The position numbers were made by a program, and so were the translations under genes. From the NCBI RefSeq assembly GCF_017876115.1, contig NZ_JAGINO010000027.1:31136-95135 (forward strand): 64,000 nt of DNA, written 5' to 3'. Below the pieces are notes generated by a model that had not been told where the DNA came from, did no database searches, and saw only the letters and a program-made list of their open reading frames with translations. The stretch comes from Azospirillum picis (lineage in GTDB: Bacteria > Pseudomonadota > Alphaproteobacteria > Azospirillales > Azospirillaceae). This document shows positions 16,727-27,500 of this stretch, piece after piece. Numbering within the stretch: position 1 is the stretch's first letter; each line of letters opens with the position of its first letter.

Positions 16727-16748
16727 TGGGATTGTCTACCGATCGTAA

Positions 16749-17253
16749 GGTCCCGAGCCGCAGATGGGAAGGCCGAGCCATGTCATCAGGGTCCATTTCG
16801 CTCAACGGCGGTCACGATCCCGCAGAGCCCGGGATTGCCCGGTCCGGAACTGCCCGGCCTGGGACTGTCGCGTCCGGCGCGCCGAAGCCTCGCGTCGATC
16901 CGGAAGCAGAGGCAAATCCCGGCCGTCATCACGTGGTGGCGTTCTCGGCCGCGGTCCAGACGACCCGTGCGGGTCTGACCCCGGACGGGGCGATCCGCTA
17001 CGGCTATGACGATCTGGCTCGCTTCCTTTCCGGCATCGGACAAGCGTGCGCGCGGCGCGGGAAAGCGGTGGGCAGATTTGTCCATCTCTCCGGGAGGCCC
17101 CATGGGAAAGGGAAGAATCTTCCCAGCGTCCGAGAGCGCCAGCAGCCGAAGAGCGCATTGGACCAGCCGGGAGACGTACACACGTATGCCGGATTCGGGC
17201 ATGCCCCTTGCAAAACCTCCGGCTGCCGCTATCCCGAACAGGAAGGATGCCTC
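16749..17253. other. Intergenic region upstream of the 178-residue hypothetical gene
   Basis: No supported gene. Open frames run through on the plus strand but are Pro/Arg/Gly-rich without recognisable motif. A short perfect hairpin (GGGAAGA, A, TCTTCCC at 17110-17124) lies about 130 bases before the next gene and could be part of its leader. Confidence 0.4.
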
Positions 17254-17790
17254 ATGTCCACCATCGCCCTCTCCATCGCGTCCGGCGCGCGCCTGTCCGT
17301 GTCTGGCCTCGCCGCCATCCAGGCCACCCCTGTTGCGCCGAGCGCCGCAGAGGCGGACGAGACGGAGGCCTTCCTCAAGGCGGGGAAGTTGTCGAGCACG
17401 CGGGTCTTCGCCGACATGGCCGCGCAGCTCGAACGGCAGAACGCAGTGCCGGTCCACAGCGTGTTCCGGAGCGGCGGTACCATCGTCGGGGTGCTGTACC
17501 AGAATGGCACCGTTGCCCAACCGTCCGGTACCGGAAGTGTGCTTCCACGCGGTTCGCTGAGCCTGGACGCCTACGCCGGGCGGCTCGGCGCCGCGCTGAA
17601 GGCCAAGCACGGTGGCAACCTGACGGTGGAGCAATGGAGGAACGGCGGTGCCCCCACGCAGGGGCAGATGAACGACGCCCTGTTCCGGCCCCATGACCGC
17701 CTCGGCGTGAATGCCCTCCAGGACGCCGTGTTGCCGCGGACCAATGTCGCTTTCGATGCGCGGACGCTGGAGGCGATGCTGGGGCTGTGA
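17254..17790 (+). CDS. Hypothetical protein
   Basis: 178 residues from the ATG at 17254, preceded by AGGAAGGA at good spacing. I do not recognise the family. The N-terminus is Ala/Ser-rich and mildly hydrophobic (IALSIASGARLSVSGLAAIQ) without a convincing signal peptide. The middle has VHSVFRSGGTIVGVLYQNGTV, which looks like two beta strands, and the C-terminal half is helical. An IS3-type remnant starts soon after its stop. Codon use resembles neighbouring genes, so it is probably translated. It could also be a small accessory protein of this accessory region. Confidence 0.6.
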   Translation: MSTIALSIASGARLSVSGLAAIQATPVAPSAAEADETEAFLKAGKLSSTRVFADMAAQLERQNAVPVHSVFRSGGTIVGVLYQNGTVAQPSGTGSVLPRGSLSLDAYAGRLGAALKAKHGGNLTVEQWRNGGAPTQGQMNDALFRPHDRLGVNALQDAVLPRTNVAFDARTLEAMLGL

Positions 17791-17970
17791 GGCCTCAGAT
17801 TTCCAACCGCATGCCCAACTCGGCCGCGCGGTCGGGCGGAATGGAGATACAATCCGACGCGCTGGTCGACTGCTTGGACAGGACGACGAAGGTCGGCTCC
17901 TGCCAGCACGGCAGAAGATGCCGGTTGGCAGCGGCTCTGTGGCTTTCCGGCCGCCTACGCCATGCATAGT

Positions 17971-18374
17971 CGCTACTGGCCGATATCGGGGCACCGAGCA
18001 CACGGGCCAAGCTGGAAAATCGTTCCAGGTGGTCCTTGATGAAGCGGAACCCCATCTCCTCACTTCCGAGAAGGTGCAGATAGCTTTTTTAAATGTCACG
18101 TATCCTGCCGGAGATGCTCCAATTCGCGTCGCAATCGCACGATCTCCGCCGTTCTCGCGTCCGACTTGGTGGGTATGGCGGTGCCGGATAAGCCAGCGAC
18201 GCGGGACCGTGAGCGTGGCGGGCAGCTTTGCGCTACCCGTCGCGAGTTCCGCAGTAGCGGGGACTGGAGGCTCAACTCCCGTGCGGCATGCTCCGGCGGC
18301 GGGCTACTCCCCTCCAGCAGGGCAATGGCTTTACGCTTGAGCTCGCCCGTGAACGACCGCTTTGTCTTCGTCAT
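17971..18374 (-). pseudogene. Decayed IS3-family transposase (orfA plus start of orfB)
   Basis: On the minus strand, 18374-18096 reads as an IS3-type OrfA: MTKTKRSFTGELKRKAIALLE, then RNSRRVAQSCPPRSRS and IVRLRRELEHLRQDT, where it stops early. Just after it lies an A6G slippery run (about 18085-18091) of the kind IS3 elements use for -1 frameshifting. From 18055 the start of an OrfB is visible (MGFRFIKDH, YAWRRRPES, RAAANRHLL), after which the similarity ends near 17971. All three DDE residues of OrfB are therefore missing and the element cannot transpose. Confidence 0.75.
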
Positions 18375-18391
18375 CAGACCCCTTCCGCTGC

Positions 18392-18445
18392 ACTCTGAGC
18401 TTTTGGTCTTCCGTGTGATTCACGTTTCAAGCGATACCGCTTGAA
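18392..18445. repeat. 54-bp direct repeat, copy 1
   Basis: This sequence matches 54928-54981 at 51 of 54 positions in the same orientation (counted by eye). It begins ACTCTGAGCTTTTGG and ends in CGCTTGAA. Both copies lie beside transposase remnants and together they bracket most of the adhesin/glycosyltransferase island. The repeat may be part of a small non-autonomous mobile element or an IS end. Confidence 0.8.
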
Positions 18446-18458
18446 ACGTGGATCACAC
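18413..18458. terminator. Long hairpin downstream of the giant adhesin gene
   Basis: Two 21-base arms (18413-18433 and 18438-18458) pair with a single mismatch around the loop ATAC; the inner 13 pairs are perfect (CACGTTTCAAGCG with its complement). It lies 75 bases past the stop codon of the giant gene, so it may end or protect that transcript, although no T tract follows. It overlaps the 54-bp repeat, so it may equally be a mobile palindromic repeat. Confidence 0.5.
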
Positions 18459-18532
18459 GCTAGCTGAGCTCTCCACCGTGCCGGGGCAAGGTCAGCCGTC
18501 CGCCGCCACCCCAGGCAGGAAGCGGCAGTAGG

Positions 18533-21500
18533 CTAGACGGTGATGAACCAAGCGGCGTTGACTTGCGAAGTTCCGATGCCCTTCAGCGTCACCTCGTCAT
18601 CCTGTGTGAACACGATGACGGCGTTCCCCGACGTATCCGAGCGTACGCTGTAGGTCCGTCCGGCCGCCAAGCCGATCCGGTCGCCGTCGGAAGCATGGAA
18701 GTCGGTGATCACGTCGCGGCCGGATCCGTCGGCGAATGCGAAGAGATCCGCTCCCAGGCCGCCGCTCAGGGTATCCGCTCCGAGGTCTCCCCAAAGCGTG
18801 TCGTTGCCGGCATCGCCGAACAGCCAATCGTCGTCGCGACCGCCATGGAGAACGTCGTCGTCACGGCCTCCGTACAAGGTGTCCTGGCCGGTGTTGCCGA
18901 GCAGGGTGTCCTGGCCGGTGTTGCCGAACAGCGCGTCGTCACCCTGGTCGCCGGACAGGTGGTCGGCGTCGTTGTCGCCGAACAGGTGGTCGTTGTCGCG
19001 ACCACCATGCAACTCATCATTGCCGCGCCCGCCATACAAGGTGTCCTGGCCTGTGTTGCCGAACAGCACGTCCTGGCCGGTGTTTCCGAAGACCAGGTCA
19101 TGGTCCTGGCCGCCGTGGAGCGTATCGTTCTCCTCGCCGCCCTGGACCGTGTCGTTGCCGGCATCGCCGTAAAGGAGGTCGTTGCCGCCGCGCGATCCGA
19201 CGAAGTCGTCGCCACCACCACCGTGCAGGGTGTCGTCATCCGCTCCCAGCACCATGTACTGGTTGGCGCTGTCGCCGAACACATGCTGCGAACCGTTGCC
19301 GCCGGTGACGTGGACCGCGCCGATGACCGCCGCGAAATCGACATCTTCCAGTTCGATTTCCGACCCCGTGGGAAGGTTGCGCGTGTCGATGACCAGAGCC
19401 GTCATGGTCGGGTTGGCCGCTGTGGTCGGCGTGGCGCTGATCACCAGCCGCTGGTTGGCAGTGCTCCCCGGCCCCATTGTCGGCACAATGGTCTGGACGA
19501 GCAGAGGCGTCGAGGTCGGCAATGCCGAGAGGAAGCTCGAACCGCCTCCGGTCAGGTTCGCCTGATCCGCCGAGCCCTCCGAGGTCCTGGCCTGGATTTC
19601 GGTGATCAGATCACTGAGTGAGTTGCCGGCGGCTTTCGGCGCGGTCTGGCCGGATACCTGGAGGCCAAGGCCCACCGGCACCTGTGCCGTCAGCAGGGCT
19701 TGCCCGGTCGTGGTGGTGATCAGGGGAATATCCGCAACGCTGTTGTTGCCGACCGATTCGACGCGCGAGCCCGTGACCACTGGAATGGTGATGGTGCGCG
19801 AGACCGTGCCGTCGCTGTTGACAGTCTGCTGCTGCTGGATGGCCACGCCATCGACGATCGTCGATACCACCGGTGTCGACGGGGGCTGCGGGGGGGCGGG
19901 CTCCGCCATCGTCGTGAAGGCAAAAGCGGGGACGCCACCGACAACGCCGATCCCGGCATGGCCGTTGCCTGCGAGGTCTGTGAAGGCGCCCGAGGGCACG
20001 TCCAGGTAATAGCCGGTGTTGTATCCCAGCGAAACCCCGGGATTGATCGTGACCATGCCGCCGTTGATCTGCACCTGACTTGCATCGGTTACCGCAACCG
20101 ACGCGACCGTGTTTCCGGTGCCCGCCTGCTTGACGAGGATCGTGCCGGTTCCGCGCGCGACCGCTTCGCTGAAGGTCAGCGTCAGGCTCGACGCGGGCGC
20201 CACGCCCACCGCATTCTGCGACGGGCTCTGGTCGACCAGCGTGGGGGCCAACGTGTCGAGCGTCAGGATGAAGGGCGCCGAGGCCGGCGAGTCCACCCCG
20301 TCCGCATTCCGCACCATCGCCGTCAGCGTCTGGCTCGTCCCCGACAGGGTCCCGGTGGTGAAGGTCCAGGCGCCGCTGCCGTTTGCTGTCGTCGTTCCAA
20401 GCAGGTTGGCTCCGGCGTACAGCGTCACCAGTCCGGAAGCCAGCGTGGTTCCGGTCAGGGTCGGCGTTCGGATGTTGGTCCGGTTGTCCCCCTGGGTGCC
20501 GCTGTCCGACAGAGCTGCCAGTGTTACCGTCGGAGCCGTGGGCGCCGCCATGATGGTCAGGGTCAATCCGCCGCTCGCGGTGGAGCTGTTGCCCGCCCGA
20601 TCGACCGCCACGGCGGTGAGGGTATGAAGGCCGAGGGCAAGGCCGGCGGCCACGCCCGACCATACGCCGTTCTCGTCCGCGTCGCTCTCGCCGACCAGTG
20701 TCGCGCCGTCATAGAGGCGGACGCGGGCGTTCGCTTCCGCCGTGCCCCCGACGGAGGGCGAGGATATGTTGGTTATCCCGTTCCCGGCGATGCCGCTGTC
20801 GCTGTCGGGATCGAGCGTCAGGGGACCCGGCTGGGTGGGGGCGATGATGTCGATCGTCACAGTCAGGCCGGAGGCGGCAATCGTCGTGTTGCCGCTCCCA
20901 TCGACCGTCACCATCGAGATCTGGTTGGTGCCCGCGGTGTTGCCGGCGACATCCACCGCCTGGATCGAGATCTGCCGCGCGCCCTGGCTGAGGGTGGCGG
21001 ACGTGATGGTCCAGTTGCCTTGCGCGTCCGCTGTCGTCGTGCCCTTCAAGGTGGCGCCGTCATAGAGGGAAACGCTGCTGAGAGCCTCCGCCGTGCCATG
21101 GAAGGTCGGGGTGGCGTTGTTGGTCACGAGGTCGCTGTCGTCGAAACCGCTGTCGGAGGCCACCGCCATGAATAGCGAGGGCGTTGCCATCGTGGTGTCG
21201 ATGGTCAGCGTCAGCGCGGTCGAGGCGGCGCTGGTGTTGCCGGCTGCGTCCGCCGCGCGGGCGGTCAATGTGTGGGCGGCCTCGCCGAGCACGCTTGTGG
21301 TGATGGTCCACGCCCCGGCTCCGCTTGCCGTCGCTTGGCCGACGAGGTTGGAGCCGTCGTACAGCGAGACGACGCTGTTGGCCTCGGCGTTGCCGGTTAC
21401 CGTCGGGGTGGTAACCTTGGTGATCCCGTCGCTGGCCGAGCGCCCGATGTCCGAGCCGATGGCGAAGGCCAACTCGCTCGGCGCGCCGATGGCGGTATCG

Positions 21501-24500
21501 ATGGTGACGATCAGCGCGGACGAGGCCAGGCTGGTGTTGCCGGCAAGGTCAACCCCGGTCGCGGTGAGGGTGTATGTGCCGTCGGTCCAGCCCGACGCGG
21601 TGAAGGACCAGGAGCCGGAGCCGTCGGCCGTGGCGGTGCCGAGCGGGGTTGCGCCGTTGCGCAGCGTCACCACGCTGTTCGCCTCGGCGAGCCCCTGGAT
21701 GGTTGGCGCTGTGACGTTGGTGATGCCGTCGGTGCTGGAGACGCCGCTGTCGGACGCGGTCACCAGATCGAGGGCGGAGGGTGTGGTCGCCGACGTGTCA
21801 ATGGTGACGGTCAGGGCGGCGGATGCCGCGCCGGTGTTGCCGGCGACGTCCACGGCGAGTGCCGTCAGGCTGTGCAAGCCTGCCGACAGCGAAGCCGAGG
21901 TGGTGATCGTCCACCCCCCCCCTCCGCCGGCGGTCACCGTGCCGAGGCTGGTGGTGCCGTCGTAGAGGGTCACCGTGCTGCCGGCGTCGGCCGACCCGGT
22001 GACGGTGGGCGACGTGATGTTCGTCAGCCGGTCGTTGGATAGGATGCCGCTGTCAGAGGCTGCCGCCAGGGCGAGGGTCGGCGAGCCCGGTGCCGTGCTG
22101 TCGATGGTGACGAGCAGCGCGCCCGAAGCGTTGCTGGTGTTTCCGGCGACATCGATGGTCCGTGCCGTCAGGGTGCGGGTGCCCTCGGCCAGGCCGCCCG
22201 ACTGGATCGACCAGGCGCCGGTGCCGTCGGCGGTCGAGATGCCGACCAGCGTCGTGCCGTCGTACAGCATGACGGCGTTGTTGGCCTCGGCCGTACCGGT
22301 GACGACAGGCGCGGTGAAGCGAGTGATGCTGTCGAGCAGGCTGCCGCTGTTGGTCGAAGCCGCCAGTGCCAGCCCGGTCGGGTTTGCCGCCACCGTGTCG
22401 ATGGTGACGACGAGGCCGGAGGACTGGCCGCTGGTGTTGCCGGTGACGTCCACCACGCTGGCGGTCAGGGTATGATCCCCCGATCCCAGGCTGGGCGTGG
22501 TGAAGACCCAGGTGCCCAGCCCGCTGGCGGTGACGGTTCCGATGACACCGCCGTTGTCGTAGAGGGTGACGGTGCCGCCCGCCTCGGCCGATCCCAGGAT
22601 CGTCGGGGTGACGATGTTGGTCCGGTTGTCGGTGGTGTTGCGGCCGCTGTCGGACCCGGCGGCGAGCGTCGGCGTGCTCGGCGTGTCGCCGGCCACATCG
22701 ATGGTGATCGTCACGCCGTCGGTGCCGATGTTGCCGCTGCCGTCATCTGAGGAGATGCTGACGTTGTGGGCGCCCCCGCCGAGCGGCCCGGCGGTGTAGA
22801 GCCAGATGCCGGACCCGTTGGCCGTCACCGTCGCCTGCGGCGTGCCATCCAGCGAGACGACGACCGGTCGGTTGTCTCCCGCGATGCCGGTCAGAATCGG
22901 TGTCGTTTTGCCTGTGATGCGGTCGCCTTGGACGCCATCGTCCGAAGAGCTGTCGAGCGCGACGGTGACGCTGTCGGGAACGGTGTCGACGGTGACGATG
23001 AGCTCTGGTGTGGACGCGGTGCTGGTGTTGCCCGCCAGGTCCACGATGGTCGCGAACAGGGTATGCGCCGTGCCGCTTCCGCCTACCAGGGTCTGGGTGC
23101 TGGTGACGGCCCAGAAGCCAGCACCGTCCGCCGTGGCGCCGCCGAGGTTTTTTATAGGGTTGTGGACGTCGTTCGGGTCTTTCTCGAACAGGGTGACGAT
23201 GCTGCCCGCCTCGGCCAGCCCGTTAATCGTTGGGGTCTGGCTGGAGGTGCGCAGATCGCCCAGGATGCCGCTGTCGGAGGCCGCAGCCAGCGCCAGCCCG
23301 CTCGGCGCCACGGCACCGGTGTCGATTGTCACCATTAGGGTGGAAGACGCGGCGCCGGTGTTGCCGGCCGCGTCGATGGCGACGGCGAACAGCGAATGCG
23401 CCGTGCCGGTGTCGGAGCCCGCGAGCGCCGACCCGGCGGTGATCGTCCAGGCACCGCCCGTCGCGGTGGCGGTCCCGAGCGCGGTGGTGCCGTCATAAAG
23501 CACGACTGTGCTGCCGGCTTCTGCCGTGCCGGTTACGGTCGGGATGGTCACGGACGTGATGCGGTCGTTCGGGAGCGCGCCGTTGTCCGATGCGCTGCTC
23601 AGCGCCAGCGTGTCCGGCGCCCCCGGCGCGGTGAGGTCGATGGTGACGGCGAGCGCGGTCGAGGCGCCGCTGGTGTTGCCGGCAAGATCGACGAGCTTGG
23701 CCGTCAGGCTGTGGGTACCGGCACTGAGGCCGCTGCTGGCGACCGTGAACTGGCCATCGCCTCCGGCGGTGCCGATGCCGACGAGGCTGGCGCCGTCATA
23801 GAGCTGGACGATGCCGTTCGCCTCTGCCGTGCCGACGCTGCCGACCAGGGTGGGGGTCCCGGTGTTGATCAGGCGGTCGGTGCCGGAGATGCCACTGTCC
23901 ACCGACAGAGCGAGACCGGTCGGCGTGGCCGCCGAGGTATCGATGGTGACGAGGAAGTTCGCCGAGGGACTGGAGGTGTTACCTGCCCTGTCCATCGCGA
24001 CGGCGGACAGGGTGTGGGTGGCAGCGGCCAGCGTCGGCAGGCCGAGCGACCAGATCCCCAACCCATTCGCGGTCACTGTTCCGAGCGCCGTGCCGCCATC
24101 ATAGACGGTCACGGCACTGTTTGCCTTAACCGTGCCAGTGACGGTCGGTGCGGGGTTGCGCGTGATGCCGTCCGTGCTGGACGTTCCGGTGTCCGTCGCG
24201 GCCGTGAGCGAGAGCGCCGAAAGAGTGGGTGCCGTGGTGTCGATCGTGACGCTGAGCGGGGAACTCGCCGCGCTGACGTTGCCGGCAAGGTCGGCAACAG
24301 TGACCCGGAAGCTGTGCTGGCCGCTGGTCAGGGTGCTGGCGGAGGTGACCGTCCAGTTTCCGGCCCCGTTCGCGAGCGCCGTGCCGATCACCGTGTTGCC
24401 GTCGTACAGGGTGATGGTGCTGTTCGCCTCGGCCGAGCCGGTGAAACTGGGCGTGGTGATGCGGGTGATGCGGTCGCTCGAGCTGAGTCCGACGTCCGAA

Positions 24501-27500
24501 CCCGCTGCGAGCGCCATCCCCGTCGCGGCGCTCGGCGCGATGGTGTCGATGGTGACGACCAGGGCGCTCGAAACGTCACTGGTGTTGCCGGCGAGGTCGA
24601 TGCCGCGTGCGGTCAGCGTGTGGTTGCCGTTGGAAAGCTGGGAACTGGTGACGGTCCACACGCCCGACTGGTCTGCGGTGGCGGAACCGCGCAACGTGGC
24701 TCCCTCGTACAGGCTGATCACACCGCCCGGCTCCATCGAGCCGGTAAGGTCGGGGGTCGAGTCATTGGTGACGGTGTCGCTGGTCAGCCCGCTGTTCGTC
24801 GCGGTCGACAGGCCCAGCGAGGGGGTGATCGCCAAGGTGTCGATCGTCACCATCAGGGTCGTCGACGCCGCCGAGGTGTTGCCCGCCGCATCGACCGCTA
24901 TGGCGGTCATGCTGTGGTTGCCGGCCGCCAACGTGTTGGTCTGGATCGACCAAGCGCCCAACGTCGATGCCTCGGCCGTGCCCACCGCCAGGTTGCCGGC
25001 GTATACCGTGACGGTACTTCCGGCTTCAGCCGTGCCGTAGATGACCGGCTGGGTCGCCGCGGTGATGCGGTCGCTGTTCGAGGCACCGGTGTCCGAACCC
25101 TGCGCCATCGCGATGGTCGGCTGGACCGTGGAGAGGTCTACGGACACCACGAGGCCGCTCGACGCGGTCGAGGTGTTCCCCGCACGGTCGACACTGCGCA
25201 CGGTCAGCGTGTGGCTACCCGCCGACAGCGCGCTGCTGGCGACGGTGAAGGCGCCTTGCGCGTTGGAGGTGGCCATACCCATCACCGATCCGCCCTCGTA
25301 GAGGGTGACGACGCTGAGCGCCTCGGCTGTGCCGACCACGGCGGGCGTGGCGAGACGGGTCAGCCCGTCGGTCTGGGAGATGCCGGTGTCGCTCGCCGCC
25401 GACAAGGCGAGGCCAGTCGGCGCGTCGTTCACGGTGTCAATGGTGACGACCAGACCCGCCGAGGCCGCCGAGGTGTTGCCCGCGAGGTCGACTGTGACCG
25501 CGCTCAACGTGTGGAGGCCGTTGATCAGGGTGTTGCTGGTCAGTGTCCAGCTTCCGCTGCTATCGGCGGTGGTGGAGCCGAGCAGGCGTGTTCCCTCGTA
25601 GAGCTGCACGGCGGCACTCGCCTCGGCCGTACCGGTGACCAGGGGAGTGACGACGTTGGTCAGCCGGTCCGTGAGGTCCAGGCCGCTGTCCGAAGCGAGG
25701 GTGAGACCGGTCGGGGCCGCCGTCGACAGGTCGATGGTGACGGTTAGAATGTTGGAGGCCGTGGTGGTATTGCCGGCGCCATCCACCACGACGGCGTCCA
25801 GCGTGTGTGGGCCGGAGGCGAGCGTCGGCGTTGCGACGAACCACAGGCCGGCGTTGCTAGCCGTGCCCGAGCCGAGCAGCGTCCCGCCTTCGTACAGCGT
25901 TACGATCGCACCGGCCTCGGCGGTGCCGGCGACGGTCGGCGCCTTGACCCTGGTGATGGCGTCGGTGGACAATCGCCCGCTGTCGGTCGCCGCCGTGAGC
26001 CCCACGCCCGTCGGGACGGGCGTGGTGGTATCTATGGTCACCAGCAGCGTGCCCGAGGCGACGCTGGTGTTGCCGGCGGTGTCGACCGAGCGAGCGGTCA
26101 GAGTATGGATGCCGTCGGCGAGGCTACCGGTCGTAACCGTCCAGGCGCCGGTCGTCACGTCGGCAGTGGCGGTGCCGACGCTGGTCGAGCCGGCATAGAG
26201 CAGGACAGTGCTGGCCGCCTCCGCCGTTCCGGTCAGTGTCGGCGTCACCACCTTGGTCAGGCGGTCGCCCACTGTGGAACTGTCGGAAGCTGGATCAAGG
26301 GCGAGCCCGACCGGCGCATCGGGCGCGGAGGCGTCGATGCTGATGACGAGGTTGGCCGAGGCGTTCGAGCTGTTGCCGGCCAAGTCGACCAGCCGCGTGG
26401 TCAGCGTATGGTCACCGGCAGCGAGCGGCGCCGTAATCTCCCAGAGCCCAGCGCCGTTCGCCGTGGTCATGCCGACGAAGCCGCCACCGTCATAGAGCGA
26501 CACCTGAGCACCGGCTTCGACCGTGCCTGTGATGGTCGGCGACAGAAGCCGCGTGCGGTTGTCGCCGATCGTACCGGTGTCCGATGTCGCGGCCAGCACC
26601 GGGGCCGCCGGATCCGTGACCGTCAGGTCGATCGTCACCGTCAGTGTTCCCGCACCCGTCGAGGTGTTGCCGGCCAAGTCCGCGGCGGTGGCGGTCAGGG
26701 TGTGCTCGCCCTCTGTGAAGCCCGACGCGGTGAAGGACCATGCGCCGGTGCCGTCAGCCACCGCCGTGCCGAGCGGCGCCCCCGATCCGTTGTCGTACAG
26801 GGTGACGGTGCTGTTTGCCTCGGCCGAGCCGGTGAGCGACAGGGTCGTTGCCTTGGTCCGGCGATCGCTCGGCGACAGGCCGGTATCCGACGCGGCGGTC
26901 AGCGCGAGGCCGCTCGGGTCCGGCGTGGCGGTGTCGATGGTGACGACCAGCCCTGCCGAAGCGGCACCGGTGTTGCCGGCCGCATCGACGGCCTTGGCGG
27001 TGAGGGTGTGGGGTCCCGCCGCCAGCGTGCCGGCCGAGATGGCCCAAGTGCCTCCGGTCGCAGTTGCTGTCCCCAGTACCGTGGTGCCGTCGTAGAGGAC
27101 GACGCGGCTGTCGGCTTCGGCGGTCCCGCTGATCGTCTGCGCCGCGATGTTGGTGATCCCGTCGCCCGTGGCGGCGCTGTCCGCGGACAAGGTGAGGGCG
27201 CCCGGAGCGTCGGGAGCCATCGCGTCGATGGTGACGGCAAAACTCCCCGACATCGGGCTGGTGTTGCCGGCGAGGTCCACCAGGCGGGCCGTCAGATCGT
27301 GCGAGCCGTTGCCGAGCGCGGAGGTGGTGATGGTCCAGGCGCCCGCATTGTCGGCGGTGCCGGTGCCGAGCAGGTTTCCGCCCTTGTAGAGCGACACGGT
27401 GCCACCGGCCTCCGCCGTGCCGGCCAGCGTCGGGGCCAGCACATTGGTGATTCCGTCACCCGTCGTGCTGCTGTCGGAAACCAGCGTCAGGATGGCCGGC

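Noticed and set aside
18836..19260. Regularly spaced short repeats that could look like a CRISPR array
   Set aside because: They are in frame, encode RTX nonapeptides and have no constant repeat-spacer structure.
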